From Mycobacterium sp. Root135 (GTDB lineage Bacteria > Actinomycetota > Actinomycetes > Mycobacteriales > Mycobacteriaceae), in assembly GCF_001426545.1 (NCBI RefSeq), contig NZ_LMEZ01000007.1:504478-568477 (forward strand): a DNA stretch of 64,000 bases, given 5' to 3'. Below the pieces are notes generated by a model. The model saw only the letters and a list, made by a program, of their open reading frames with translations, made no database searches and was not told where the DNA came from. Shown one piece after another: positions 44,626 to 54,071 of the stretch. A program made the translations under genes and the position numbers. Within the stretch, counting starts at the first letter, position 1. The number at the start of each line of letters is the position of its first letter.

Positions 44626-45201
44626 CTAGGCCGCGTACGTCACGACCAATGCTCCGGTGCCCGCCTGCACACAATCGAGCAGCCGCAGCGACTGCCGAAC
44701 GCCAGGGCCGAACAACCGTCGGCCCTCACCCAGCACGATCGGAGCAACCATCAGCACGTACTCGTCGATCAGCCCGGCCTTCGCCAACGACTGGATCAGC
44801 ACGCCGCCACCCATGATCACCAGATTGGCGTCCGAACGCTGCTTGAGCGCGGCGACCTCTGCGGCGACGTCGCCGTGCAGCAGTTCCGAGTTGGGCCACC
44901 GCAGCGTCGTCGCGGCGTTCCCGGAGACGACGTACTTGCGCGTTGCGTTCAGCGCATCCCGGAACGGCCCACCCTGCGCGTTCCAGGACTCGAGCAGATC
45001 CTCGTAGCTCCGTCGCCCCAACAACCACTCGAAGCGTGCGGACATCCGCTCGCCCATCGTCGCGGTGACCGTTTGGTCGCTGTACGGCACCGCCCAGCCG
45101 CCGTGGGTGAACCCGTCACGGGTGTCCTCGTCCGGCCGCCCTGGCGCCTGCATCACCCCGTCGAGCGTGACCCAATTCGTCACGACGACCTTGCCTGCCA
45201 C
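44626..45201 (-). CDS. RibD C-terminal/DHFR-like reductase domain protein
   Basis: A ~191-residue protein of the dihydrofolate reductase-like RibD C-terminal family (YyaP/YwjB-type). Signatures: Val-Thr-Leu-Asp-Gly-Val-Met-Gln (~9-16), Leu-Gly-Arg-Arg-Ser-Tyr-Glu (~58-64), Met-Gly-Gly-Gly-Val-Leu-Ile-Gln and Pro-Ile-Val-Leu-Gly-Glu-Gly-Arg-Arg-Leu-Phe. NADPH-dependent reduction is likely; substrate unknown. GTG 45201 opens the fold; an ATG upstream at 45225 would add eight Gly-rich residues. It is divergent from the DUF899 gene. Confidence 0.85.
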   Translation of the reverse strand: MAGKVVVTNWVTLDGVMQAPGRPDEDTRDGFTHGGWAVPYSDQTVTATMGERMSARFEWLLGRRSYEDLLESWNAQGGPFRDALNATRKYVVSGNAATTLRWPNSELLHGDVAAEVAALKQRSDANLVIMGGGVLIQSLAKAGLIDEYVLMVAPIVLGEGRRLFGPGVRQSLRLLDCVQAGTGALVVTYAA

Positions 45202-45286
45202 TTGCCCACCAACTCCTCCCGACATGACGATGAGTAATCGCCACCCAGCTTGTCTACCCAGCAGGACTAGTGACAAGGAGACCGTG

Positions 45287-45967
45287 ATGACATCCGCTAC
45301 GCCCCCGGTCGTCGACCAGGCCACCTGGCACACCGCGCTCGACGAGCTGCGCGCCAGGGAGAAGGCCGCGACCCGCGAACTCGACGCCATCGCCGCGCAG
45401 CGCCGCCGGTTGCCGATGGTCGAGATGCCGGAGTACACGTTGACCGGCGCCGACGGACCCGTTGCGCTGGCCGACGTGTTCGACGGCAGGCGCCAGCTCA
45501 TCGTCTACAACCACATGTGGACCGACGGCGCGGAGTGGCAGTGCGGTGGTTGCACCGGCTTCACGTCGCAGTTCACCCGGCTGGAGTTCCTGGCCGCCTA
45601 CGACGCCCGGTTCGTCATCGTGACCAACGGTCCCTTCGAGGAGGCCCTGGCCTACAAGGCCAGGGTGGGCAACCAGATGGAGTGGTACTCGTCGTCGGAG
45701 AGTTCGTTCGGCGCCGACGTCGGGGCGGCACCCGGCACTGGCTTCGCCGTCAACGTCTTTCTCCGAGAGGGTGACACCGTCTACCGCACGTGGCACACCG
45801 ACGGTCGCGGCACCGAGCAGCTCAGTCTCAGCTTCGCGCTGATCGACCTGTTGCCGTGGGGCCGCCAGGAGCAATGGCAGGATTCACCCGAGGGTTGGCC
45901 GCAGTCGCCGACGTACTCCAAGTGGCTGGACTCCCCCGACATCGCCAAGGTGTACGGCAGCGGCTAA
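45287..45967 (+). CDS. DUF899 thioredoxin-like protein
   Basis: A 226-residue DUF899-family protein with a thioredoxin-like core (Leu-Ile-Val-Tyr-Asn-His-Met-Trp, ~75-82) and Cys-Gly-Gly-Cys-Thr-Gly-Phe in place of a CxxC active site (~91-97). It also has the family tail Leu-Pro-Trp-Gly-Arg. The Cys pair suggests redox activity, though none is established. AAGGAG lies 6 bp before ATG 45287. The stop shares CTAA with the convergent DUF1348 gene. Confidence 0.85.
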   Translation: MTSATPPVVDQATWHTALDELRAREKAATRELDAIAAQRRRLPMVEMPEYTLTGADGPVALADVFDGRRQLIVYNHMWTDGAEWQCGGCTGFTSQFTRLEFLAAYDARFVIVTNGPFEEALAYKARVGNQMEWYSSSESSFGADVGAAPGTGFAVNVFLREGDTVYRTWHTDGRGTEQLSLSFALIDLLPWGRQEQWQDSPEGWPQSPTYSKWLDSPDIAKVYGSG

Positions 45968-46428
45968 CGCAACGGAAAGTCTTGTCCCCGCTCGGATTCC
46001 GGCCGCGGGCCGAAGAAGCGCCGGTCGCCCTCGTCGATCGCGACGTCGTTGATGCTTGCTTCCCGGCGGCGCATGAGGCCGTTGTCGTCGAACTCCCAGA
46101 GCTCGTTGCCGTAGCTGCGGTACCACTGGCCGCCGGCGTTGCGGCACTCGTACTGGAAGCGCACCGCGATCCGGTTCCCGGCGAAACTCCACAGACCCTT
46201 GCGGAGCGCATAGTCCAGCTCGCGCTCCCACTTGGCCGTCAGGAAGTCGACGATCGCGGCGCGACCCGTGACGAACTGGTCGCGATTGCGCCACTGCGAA
46301 TCCTCGGTATAGGCCAGGCTCACCCGGTGTGGATCGCGGGTGTTCCAGGCGTCCTCGGCCGCCTGAACCTTGACGAGCGCGCTCTCCAGATCGAAGGGCG
46401 GGAACGGGGGTTTGGAGTCGTCGGCCAT
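45964..46428 (-). CDS. DUF1348, SnoaL/NTF2-like protein
   Basis: A 154-residue NTF2-fold protein: Ala-Glu-Asp-Ala-Trp-Asn-Thr-Arg-Asp (~25-33), Ala-Tyr-Thr-Glu-Asp-Ser-Gln-Trp-Arg-Asn-Arg, and Val-Arg-Phe-Gln-Tyr-Glu are family hallmarks. Its function is unknown; similar folds act as isomerases or cyclases. ATG 46428 fits the family start; the longer upstream frame lacks similarity. It is divergent from the SDR gene at 46534 across a 105-bp gap. Confidence 0.82.
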   Translation of the reverse strand: MADDSKPPFPPFDLESALVKVQAAEDAWNTRDPHRVSLAYTEDSQWRNRDQFVTGRAAIVDFLTAKWERELDYALRKGLWSFAGNRIAVRFQYECRNAGGQWYRSYGNELWEFDDNGLMRRREASINDVAIDEGDRRFFGPRPESERGQDFPLR

Positions 46429-46533
46429 GCCGACCATCATGGCCCCCGCGCTCGTGATCCTGCTGAGTTTCGTCTCGACGGTGGCGGCCCCCGCCAGGGG
46501 TGGGTCGACCTCGCACCGTGACAGCATGGACGC

Positions 46534-47616
46534 GTGACCGAAAACAAGCAGGGAGTCGCCCTCGTCGTCGGAGCGACCGGCATCGTCGGACAGGCACTCG
46601 CCACCCAACTCGTCGCCGCCGGCTGGCAGACCTACGGGTTGTCGCGCAGCGGGGGAAGCCCGGTGGACGGCATGACGCCCGTCGCCGCCGACCTGCTGGA
46701 CCCGGCTGCGCTGCAGCAGGCGCTCGCCGGCGTCGACCCGGAACTGGTCTTCATCACCGCGTGGATGAAGAAGGACACCGAAGCCGAGAACATCGAGGTC
46801 AACAGCGCGACGGTCCGCAACGTCCTCGCCGCCACCGGGCCGAAGGGTTCGGTCCGCCACGCCGCCCTGATGACGGGCCTGAAGCACTACCTCGGGCCGT
46901 TCGACAGCTACGCCACCGGCGACATGCCCGACACCCCGTTCCACGAATACGAGGAACGCCTGGACAGCCCGAACTTCTACTACGCGCAGGAAGACGAATT
47001 ATTCGCCGCCGCAGCGCAATACGGATTCGGCTGGAGCGTGCACCGCGCGCACAGCATCTTCGGGTACGCCACCGGAAACGCGATGAACATGGCGCTTACG
47101 TTGAGCGTGTACGCCGAGATCTGCCGAGAGACCAACGCTCCCTTCGTCTTTCCCGGCTCCGAAACACAATGGAACGGCCTGACGGACGTCTCCGACTCCG
47201 ACCTCGTCGGCGAGCAGATGATCTGGGCGGCCACCGATCCGCAGGGCCGCGACGAGGCCTTCAACATCGTCAACGGTGACGTCTTCCGGTGGCGCTGGCT
47301 GTGGCCTCAGATCGCCGAGATGTTCGGTGTCGAGCCCGTCGGCTTCGAGGACTCGCCACGCCCGCTCGACGACAGAATGGGTGAGGCGGCAAGCATTTGG
47401 CGCACCATCGCCGAGCGGCACCACCTCGCCGAAGCCGACGTCGACCGGCTGGCGTCGTGGTGGCACACCGACGGTGACCTGGGCCGCAACATCGAGTGCC
47501 TGACCGACATGACGAAGAGCCGCATGGCCGGTTTCCTGGGTTTCCGCTCGACCGTGGACAGCTTCGCCGACAAGGTGGAGCGCTACCGCGCGTCGAACGT
47601 CCTGCCGCGGCGCTAA
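46534..47616 (+). CDS. SDR-family (PRISE-like) enone reductase
   Basis: A 360-residue extended short-chain dehydrogenase. NADP fold: Val-Val-Gly-Ala-Thr-Gly-Ile-Val-Gly (~11-19). Distinctive features of the progesterone 5beta-reductase/iridoid-synthase (PRISE) group are present: Lys-His-Tyr-Leu-Gly-Pro (~116-121), Asn-Phe-Tyr-Tyr-Ala-Gln-Glu-Asp (~149-156), and Trp-Ser-Val-His-Arg. These enzymes reduce activated C=C bonds. GTG 46534. It ends 7 bp from the convergent htdY stop. Physiological substrate unknown. Confidence 0.83.
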   Translation: MTENKQGVALVVGATGIVGQALATQLVAAGWQTYGLSRSGGSPVDGMTPVAADLLDPAALQQALAGVDPELVFITAWMKKDTEAENIEVNSATVRNVLAATGPKGSVRHAALMTGLKHYLGPFDSYATGDMPDTPFHEYEERLDSPNFYYAQEDELFAAAAQYGFGWSVHRAHSIFGYATGNAMNMALTLSVYAEICRETNAPFVFPGSETQWNGLTDVSDSDLVGEQMIWAATDPQGRDEAFNIVNGDVFRWRWLWPQIAEMFGVEPVGFEDSPRPLDDRMGEAASIWRTIAERHHLAEADVDRLASWWHTDGDLGRNIECLTDMTKSRMAGFLGFRSTVDSFADKVERYRASNVLPRR

Positions 47617-47623
47617 AGCCCCG

Positions 47624-48493
47624 TCAGTCCAGGTACTCGGCGGTGCCGTCGTCGAGGACCACGCGCGCGTTCGAGCCGTCGACCCCGGCGGCCTCCGTGC
47701 GGAACACCGCATGCCCGGGTTCGGTGCGCCACACCGACGTCGTCAGCGTCTCGCCGGGGAACACCGGCGAGGTGAACCGTGCGCCGACGGCCGTGATCTT
47801 CGTGGCGTCGTTGCCCCCGAGTTCGGCCACCAGCACCCGACCCGCAACCCCATAGGTGCACAGCCCGTGCAGGATTGGCTTCGGGAAGCCCGCAAGGTTC
47901 TGCGCGAACCACGGATCACTGTGCAGCGGATTGCGGTCCCCCGACAGCCGATAGATCAGCGGCTGATCCTCGGTCGTGGGTAGCGCGACCTTGGCGTCCG
48001 GCTCGCGATCCGGGATCTGCGGGGCGACGGGGCGCTCGCCGGGCTGACCGCCGAAACCGCCCTCGCCGCGGATGACGGCCGTCGAGACCGTCTCCGCCAC
48101 GACCTTGCCCGTCTCCGGGTCGGTGCCGGTGCCCTTGAGCACCAGGATGGCGTTCTTGCCCTCGCCCTTGTCCTGAACGTCGACGACCTCGGAGGTCACG
48201 TTGAGCTTGCCCGACGTCGGCAACGGCGCATACAGGCGAATCTGCTGTGAACCGTGCAGCAGCATGGCCCAGTTGAACGACCCCACCTCCGCGGCCGCGG
48301 CCCACGCCGGGCACGCGATGACGGCGTAGGTCGGCAGCACCTGCTGCTGGATGTCATGGCTGTTCTCGGTGGTGAACGCCAGATCCTTGGCGCCTGCGCC
48401 GACCCCGAGTGCGTAGAGCAGCGTGTCGCGCTCGGTCCACTCGAACGGTTGCGGCGCGGACGTGGCGCCGATGGCGTCGGGGTTGATCGGCAT
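47624..48493 (-). CDS. htdY: 3-hydroxyacyl-thioester dehydratase, MaoC type
   Basis: A 289-residue double hot-dog protein (Rv3389c/HtdY-like) that hydrates or dehydrates trans-2-enoyl/3-hydroxyacyl thioesters, probably in fatty-acid or mycolate metabolism. The C-terminal hydratase-2 motif is Tyr-Arg-Leu-Ser-Gly-Asp-Arg-Asn-Pro-Leu-His-Ser-Asp-Pro (~188-201), with the catalytic Asp and His. The N-terminal domain (Ala-Leu-Gly-Val-Gly-Ala) is the non-catalytic half. ATG 48493 was chosen; the longer frame upstream runs antisense to the next gene. It is divergent from acrA1, which also acts on acyl chains. Confidence 0.9.
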   Translation of the reverse strand: MPINPDAIGATSAPQPFEWTERDTLLYALGVGAGAKDLAFTTENSHDIQQQVLPTYAVIACPAWAAAAEVGSFNWAMLLHGSQQIRLYAPLPTSGKLNVTSEVVDVQDKGEGKNAILVLKGTGTDPETGKVVAETVSTAVIRGEGGFGGQPGERPVAPQIPDREPDAKVALPTTEDQPLIYRLSGDRNPLHSDPWFAQNLAGFPKPILHGLCTYGVAGRVLVAELGGNDATKITAVGARFTSPVFPGETLTTSVWRTEPGHAVFRTEAAGVDGSNARVVLDDGTAEYLD

Positions 48494-48592
48494 GCTCTGC
48501 TCCCTTGAAGGCGGTGGCGGCTCAGTCGGACGATATCGCGACGGCCCCGCGCCGCCCACCGAGGGTTGACCTTTGCCGTAGCAGGGGTGACC

Positions 48593-50614
48593 ATGACTCG
48601 CATGCGCTATGTCGTTACCGGCGGTACCGGGTTCATTGGCCGCCGCCTCGTATCCGCGATTCTCGCCAGGAACGACGACGGCGAGGTCTGGGTTCTGGTC
48701 CGCCGGGAGTCGCTGTCGCGTTTCGAGAAGCTCGCTACCGAGTGGGGTGACCGCGCGAAACCCCTGGTCGGGGATCTCACGTCGCCCAACCTGGGACTCA
48801 GCGAGGCAGCCGTCGCCGAACTCGGAACCGTCGACCACGTGGTGCACTGCGGCGCCGTCTACGACGTGACCGCCGACGACGAGGCCCAACGCGCCGCCAA
48901 CGTCGACGGGACGAAGGCGGTGATCGAGTTGGCGTTGCGGGTGGACGCCACCCTGCACCACGTATCGTCGATCGCGGTGGCCGGCACCTACCGCGGCGAG
49001 TACACCGAAGACGATTTCGACGTCGCGCAGGACTTGCCGACGCCGTACCACCAGACGAAGTTCGAAGCCGAGATGCTGGTGCGCGCCGCCCCCGGTTTGC
49101 GCTACCGGGTCTACCGGCCCGCAGTCGTCGTCGGCGACTCCCGCACCGGCGAGATGGACAAGGTCGACGGTCCGTACTACTTCTTCGGGCTGCTCGCGAA
49201 GCTGGCCGTGCTGCCGAAGTACACACCAATCGTGCTGCCCGACACGGGCCGCACCAACGTCGTCCCCGTGGACTACGTCGTCGACGCGGTCGCCGAGATC
49301 ATGCACGCGCCCGGCCGCGACGGTCAGACGTTCCACCTGACGGCACCGAAGTCGATTGGGCTCACACACATCTACCGCGGCGTGGCCAAGGAAGCCCACC
49401 TGCCGGACCTTCGCGGCTCGCTGCCAGGATCGCTGGCAACGCCGTTCCTCACCGCCACCGGACGGGCCAAGATCCTGCGCAACATGGCGGCCACCCAGCT
49501 GGGCATCCCGGCGGAAGTCCTCGACGTCGTCGACCTCGCTCCGACCTTCACCTCCGACAACGCCGCAGAGGCGTTGCGGGGCAGCGGAATACGGGTGCCC
49601 GAGTTCGCCTCCTACGCCCCACTGCTGTGGCGGTACTGGGCCGAACACCTGGACCCAGACCGCGCCCGCCGAGACGATCCCGCTGGTGCGCTGGTCGGTC
49701 GCCACGTCGTCATCACGGGAGCGTCCAGCGGCATTGGCCGAGCATCAGCCATCGCCGTGGCCGAACGCGGGGCGCGGGTGTTCGCCTTGGCGCGCAACGC
49801 CGAAGCGCTCGACGACCTGGTCGCCGAAATCCGCGAATCCGGCGGCGAGGCACACGCATTCACGTGTGACGTCACCGATTCGGCGTCGGTGGACCACACC
49901 GTGAAGGACATCCTCGGCCAGTTCGGTCACGTCGACTACCTGGTGAACAACGCGGGCCGTTCCATCCGGCGGTCGGTGTCGGCCTCCACCGATCGGCTGC
50001 ACGACTACGAACGCGTGATGGCGGTGAACTACTTCGGCTCGGTGCGGATGGTGCTGGCACTGCTGCCGCATTGGCGTGAACGACGGTTCGGGCACGTGGT
50101 GAACGTCTCGAGCGCGGGCGTGCAGGCCAACAGCCCGAAGTACAGCGCGTACGTCCCGAGCAAGGCCGCGCTCGACGCCTTCGCCGAAGTGGTTGGCACC
50201 GAGACACTTTCCGACCACATCACCTTCACCAACATCCACATGCCGTTGGTCAAGACACCGATGATCGCCCCCTCGAGCAAGCTCAACCCGGTGCCCGCCA
50301 TCACCGCGGACCACGCGGCCGCGATGGTGGTCCGCGGCCTGGTGGACAAACCCGCCAGGATCGACACCCCGCTCGGCACGCTGTCCGACATCGGCCATTA
50401 CTTCGCCCCGGGCCTGTCCCGCCGGATCATGCACCAGTTGTATCTCGGCTATCCCGATTCGCCGGCCGCCCGAGGCGTCACGGCGCCGGCGGAGCACCAG
50501 CCGACGCGACGGCCGAGACGGCCCGTCCGCGTGCTCGGCCCGGGCCTGATGAACTTCCGAACGCCGGGACCCGTCAAGCGGGCGGTCCGACTGGTACCTG
50601 GTGTGCACTGGTGA
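48593..50614 (+). CDS. acrA1: two-domain acyl reductase (AcrA1-like)
   Basis: A ~673-residue fusion of two SDR units, like M. tuberculosis Rv3391 and marine acyl-CoA reductases. N-terminal thioester-reductase-like domain: Val-Thr-Gly-Gly-Thr-Gly-Phe-Ile-Gly (~7-15) with Tyr-His-Gln-Thr-Lys. C-terminal classical SDR: Ile-Thr-Gly-Ala-Ser-Ser-Gly-Ile-Gly (~373-381), Asn-Asn-Ala-Gly and Tyr-Ser-Ala-Tyr-Val-Pro-Ser-Lys. It should reduce fatty acyl-CoA to aldehyde and on to alcohol with NADPH. The start is ATG 48593 (48602 is possible). iunH follows after 24 bp. Confidence 0.9.
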   Translation: MTRMRYVVTGGTGFIGRRLVSAILARNDDGEVWVLVRRESLSRFEKLATEWGDRAKPLVGDLTSPNLGLSEAAVAELGTVDHVVHCGAVYDVTADDEAQRAANVDGTKAVIELALRVDATLHHVSSIAVAGTYRGEYTEDDFDVAQDLPTPYHQTKFEAEMLVRAAPGLRYRVYRPAVVVGDSRTGEMDKVDGPYYFFGLLAKLAVLPKYTPIVLPDTGRTNVVPVDYVVDAVAEIMHAPGRDGQTFHLTAPKSIGLTHIYRGVAKEAHLPDLRGSLPGSLATPFLTATGRAKILRNMAATQLGIPAEVLDVVDLAPTFTSDNAAEALRGSGIRVPEFASYAPLLWRYWAEHLDPDRARRDDPAGALVGRHVVITGASSGIGRASAIAVAERGARVFALARNAEALDDLVAEIRESGGEAHAFTCDVTDSASVDHTVKDILGQFGHVDYLVNNAGRSIRRSVSASTDRLHDYERVMAVNYFGSVRMVLALLPHWRERRFGHVVNVSSAGVQANSPKYSAYVPSKAALDAFAEVVGTETLSDHITFTNIHMPLVKTPMIAPSSKLNPVPAITADHAAAMVVRGLVDKPARIDTPLGTLSDIGHYFAPGLSRRIMHQLYLGYPDSPAARGVTAPAEHQPTRRPRRPVRVLGPGLMNFRTPGPVKRAVRLVPGVHW

Positions 50615-50638
50615 CGACCCCGCCCTAGTGTTGACGGT

Positions 50639-51712
50639 GTGACAGAAGTCGTGAGGACGGACGCGGACGCGACGACGCGATTGCCCGTCTTCGCCGACGT
50701 GGACACGGGCGTGGACGACGCCATGGCGTTGGCCTACTTGCTTGGCAGCGCCGACGCCGAAATCGTCGGCATCGCCTCGACCGCAGGCAACGTGCCCGTC
50801 GACCAGGTCTGCGTCAACAACCTGGGGCTTCTCGCACTCTGCGGTGCCGGTGACATCCCGGTGTCCAAGGGTGCCGACCGCCCGCTGGCGACGCCCTTGC
50901 GCACCGCCGAGGACACCCATGGCCCGGAGGGTCTCGGCTACGCGCAACTGCCCGCCTGCGACGGTCGACTGACCGACTACGACGCGGCCACCGCCTGGGT
51001 GCGGGCGGCCCGCGAATACCCGGGAGAGCTCATCGGGCTGGTCACCGGACCGTTGACCAATCTGGCGCTGGCCATGCGCATCGAACCGAACCTGCCCAGG
51101 TTGTTGCGCCGGCTCGTCATCATGGGCGGCGCATTCGACTACCGAGGCAACACCACGCCGGTGGCCGAATGGAACATCAGCGTCGACCCCGAATCGGGCT
51201 CGGAGGTCTTCACCGTATGGGGCGCGGCGTGGGGCTTGGACAAGCCGACACACCTGCCAATCGTGTTGGGGCTCAACCTGACCGAACACGCCGCCATGAC
51301 ACCTGCGATCCTCAGCCGGCTGGCGGCGGCCGCCGGGTCCGCCACCAGCCCGATGAGCGTGCTCGACGACCGAGGCACCCGATCGGCGGCCTCCAATCCG
51401 CTGATTCGCGTTCTCGAGGACGCGATGCGCTTCTACTTCGAGTTCCACTTCGACCAGGGCGAGGGCTACCTGGCCCACCTGCACGATCCGCTCGCCGCCG
51501 CGGTGGCACTGGACCCCGACCTCGTCACATACCGGCAGGCGACCGTCGACGTCGAACTGACGGGCACCCTGACCCGCGGGATGACGGTGGCCGACTGGCG
51601 TGGGCACTGGGGCCGATACCCCAACGCGCACATCGGCGTTCACGTCGACCCGGAGGCCTTCTTCGACCGGTTCATCGCCCGGGTGGGGCCCTTCGCCGCC
51701 ACGGTGGGCTGA
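50639..51712 (+). CDS. iunH: nucleoside hydrolase
   Basis: A 357-residue inosine/uridine-preferring nucleoside hydrolase (Rv3393-like), splitting nucleosides to base and ribose for salvage. Ca-binding N-terminal signature Asp-Val-Asp-Thr-Gly-Val-Asp-Asp-Ala (~20-28) is intact, and Val-Thr-Gly-Pro-Leu-Thr-Asn-Leu-Ala and the central Met-Gly-Gly-Ala-Phe follow; His in His-Asp-Pro-Leu near residue 284 is the likely proton donor. GTG 50639. It converges on imuB with an 18-bp gap. Confidence 0.92.
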   Translation: MTEVVRTDADATTRLPVFADVDTGVDDAMALAYLLGSADAEIVGIASTAGNVPVDQVCVNNLGLLALCGAGDIPVSKGADRPLATPLRTAEDTHGPEGLGYAQLPACDGRLTDYDAATAWVRAAREYPGELIGLVTGPLTNLALAMRIEPNLPRLLRRLVIMGGAFDYRGNTTPVAEWNISVDPESGSEVFTVWGAAWGLDKPTHLPIVLGLNLTEHAAMTPAILSRLAAAAGSATSPMSVLDDRGTRSAASNPLIRVLEDAMRFYFEFHFDQGEGYLAHLHDPLAAAVALDPDLVTYRQATVDVELTGTLTRGMTVADWRGHWGRYPNAHIGVHVDPEAFFDRFIARVGPFAATVG

Positions 51713-51729
51713 CGATTGCGTACCTCCCG

Positions 51730-53325
51730 CTATTCATAGACCCCCTCCAGGAACCACTGCCGCTGCCGGTAGCACAGCAGCATGGCCCGGTCGACGACGT
51801 CTCCTCGACCGCCCGGCTCCTCGATCAGCACCTGCACTCGTGCCGTGCGCCCGGCCTTTCCCGACTCCTGCGGGTCCCACCACCTTTCGTCGACCGGCCA
51901 TGGACCTGCCCACCATCGCAACCGCCCCGACCTGCCGTCCCCGGTCAGCCGCACCGGGTCCGCCGAGAACGCACCCCGCCCCGTCACCCGCACCGGGTTG
52001 CCCTCTGCGTCGAGGAGTTCGACCGGATCGTCGAGCAGCACGGCAGGCGACGGTTCCGGGAGCTGACCCGGCCAGGGCTGGCCGGGGTCGGCCCGAGGGA
52101 CGGGTTCGTCGCCCAACGGCGTGAAGGTGATGCGCTCGGCGGGCCCACGACCACCGCTGAGCACCGGCACCTGCACCGACTCCGGCCCGAGCAGCCCTTG
52201 AACGCGCACCAGCGCCCGGCGTGCCCGCAACCGGTCGTCGTCACCGGAGGAACCCCACAGCGGCAGCTGCAACGCCGAAGCCGACACCACTTCCACCGGC
52301 CGAAGCCGCAGGGTGACGATCGGACCGCCGAGCCCTGCGGGGCGGCCCTCGCGGCGGCGGTTCAACCAGCCGTCGAGCTGCCAGCGCACCCGGTCGGCCG
52401 TGGCGTCCTCGGTCAGCGGTTCGGCACACCGCCAGACACGGTGCATCTCCTCACCGTTGGCGGTGGTCGCATGGATCGCCAACCGCGTACAGCCGACGCC
52501 CGCCGCCTCCAGGCTGCGATGCAGTTCGCCTGCCAGCGACCGGCCGGCGAACGCGGCGGCGTCGACCCGGTCCACGGGGGGATCGCAGTCCATGACCGCG
52601 TCGAGCTCCGGTGGTGTGTCGCGACCCGACGGTCCGCGCGCCGACTCCCCTCTGGCGAACCGGTGAGCGGAGATCGCATCGGCCCCAAACCGGGATGCCA
52701 CGTCGGTGCGCGACAGGTCGGCGAACTGCCCGATGCTTCGAATCCCCATGCGCCACAACAGGTCGGCCAAATCGTCCCGGCCGGGTGCCGACAGACTCGG
52801 TTCGGTGGCCAGCTGCCGGATCGACAGGGCGGCCAGAAAGGCCGCGTCGCCGCCGGGTTCGACGATGTACCCGGCGCGAGCGGCGAACACCGCGGTGGCC
52901 AACTGGTCGGCGATGCCGACCTGACACTCCGCGCCCGCCGCGGCGACCGCGTCCACCAACCGCTCCGATGCCGCCTGCTCCGACCCGAAGTAGCGGGCCG
53001 CGCCCCGCACGGACAACACCAGCAGGCCCGGCCGCAACACCTCCGCGCGTGGCACGACCTCGTCGACGGCCGCCGTCACGCCTTCGAAGTGCCTGGCGTC
53101 ACGGCCGGGATCGGCGGTGGCCACGTGAACACTTGGGCAGCGAGACTGAGCCTCCCTACGACGCAGACCTCTGCGCACCCCGGCCGCACGAGCCGACGCC
53201 GAACATGCCACCACGCGATTGGCCAGTGTGACCACGACGGGATCGGTCGCCGGTAGACCCGCCGCGGCGGCCGCCGCCACCGCGGGCCAGTCCATGCACC
53301 AGATGGCCAGCACTCGGCCTGGCAC
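51730..53325 (-). CDS. imuB: inactive Y-family mutasome protein ImuB
   Basis: A 531-residue Y-family polymerase homologue that lacks catalytic activity and acts as the adaptor linking DnaE2 to the beta clamp. N-terminal Leu-Ala-Ile-Trp-Cys-Met-Asp-Trp-Pro replaces the usual catalytic Asp-xx-Ser/Phe motif. A clamp-binding motif Gln-Leu-Pro-Leu-Trp-Gly is seen around residues 350-356, and a long C-terminal tail binds ImuA'/DnaE2. GTG 53325 begins 1 bp after the imuA' stop, so the two are translated together. Regulated from the SOS box upstream of imuA'. Confidence 0.93.
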   Translation of the reverse strand: MPGRVLAIWCMDWPAVAAAAAAGLPATDPVVVTLANRVVACSASARAAGVRRGLRRREAQSRCPSVHVATADPGRDARHFEGVTAAVDEVVPRAEVLRPGLLVLSVRGAARYFGSEQAASERLVDAVAAAGAECQVGIADQLATAVFAARAGYIVEPGGDAAFLAALSIRQLATEPSLSAPGRDDLADLLWRMGIRSIGQFADLSRTDVASRFGADAISAHRFARGESARGPSGRDTPPELDAVMDCDPPVDRVDAAAFAGRSLAGELHRSLEAAGVGCTRLAIHATTANGEEMHRVWRCAEPLTEDATADRVRWQLDGWLNRRREGRPAGLGGPIVTLRLRPVEVVSASALQLPLWGSSGDDDRLRARRALVRVQGLLGPESVQVPVLSGGRGPAERITFTPLGDEPVPRADPGQPWPGQLPEPSPAVLLDDPVELLDAEGNPVRVTGRGAFSADPVRLTGDGRSGRLRWWAGPWPVDERWWDPQESGKAGRTARVQVLIEEPGGRGDVVDRAMLLCYRQRQWFLEGVYE

Positions 53326-53326
53326 G

Positions 53327-54034
53327 TCATCCGCCCACTACTCGAGCGAGACCGACGGAGCGGCCGGAGGCCCTGGTGGCCAGTCGCACCCGGCTTATCC
53401 GTCCGCATCCGGGGGTGGGGGCCCCGGCGCCGGCGCCCGTCACCTCGAAGCCACACACCTTCGACTCCAGTCGCGCCGAGGCACCGTGCCAGTCGCCGTC
53501 GACGACCAGCAGCGTGCAGCCCTTCTGCCGCGCCCTGGCCGTCACCGCACGCGCCCTCGTCGGCGCGACCGACCGTCCGCCAAGGCCGAGCACCACCAGA
53601 TCCAGCCCGTCCATCAACACCGCGGCCACTTCCACCGGATCGGCGCCGGGATCGGGGATCACCGCGAGCCTGCTCAGATCGGCACCCATCTCGACGGCAG
53701 CAAGCAGACCCACCCCGGGCTGACCCACGATCGCCGCGTGCCCACCCGCCGCCGTCACCGCAGCCACCAGTCTGAGTGGCAACGACCGGGCTCCCGACAA
53801 CACCGCCACCGAACCACGCGGCAACGAGTCCGGCAGCAGTTCGGACAACGATTCCGGTACCGGTAGCAAATTTTCTGCAGCCGGAATCGCGGTGCGCGAC
53901 GGCATGGATCCGCGGTGCGTCGGACCCGCCGAGGTCGACGATCTTCCGGACACCTCGGCCATCTTGCGTCGAAGGTGTTCCACCTGCTCAGCGCGGCTTT
54001 TCCCGGCCTGAGTCACATCCATCACGACTGCCAC
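53327..54034 (-). CDS. imuA': mutasome accessory protein ImuA'
   Basis: A ~235-residue RecA-like protein without a canonical P-loop (Rv3395c-like). It is needed, with ImuB, for DnaE2-dependent mutagenesis after DNA damage. Recognisable Gly-Ser-Val-Ala-Val-Leu-Ser-Gly (~75-82) and Leu-Asp-Leu-Val-Val-Leu-Gly-Leu-Gly strands fit a degraded RecA/SulA fold. Start GTG 54034; an ATG at 54022 is an alternative. The LexA box at 54072-54087 is 38 bp upstream. Confidence 0.9.
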   Translation of the reverse strand: MAVVMDVTQAGKSRAEQVEHLRRKMAEVSGRSSTSAGPTHRGSMPSRTAIPAAENLLPVPESLSELLPDSLPRGSVAVLSGARSLPLRLVAAVTAAGGHAAIVGQPGVGLLAAVEMGADLSRLAVIPDPGADPVEVAAVLMDGLDLVVLGLGGRSVAPTRARAVTARARQKGCTLLVVDGDWHGASARLESKVCGFEVTGAGAGAPTPGCGRISRVRLATRASGRSVGLARVVGG

Positions 54035-54071
54035 GAGAGCACCTTGCGCACCATCCGACTCGATCCCTCAT

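Noticed and set aside
49745..51643. 632-residue minus-strand frame
   Set aside because: Covers acrA1 and iunH in antisense; low-complexity composition and no start context.
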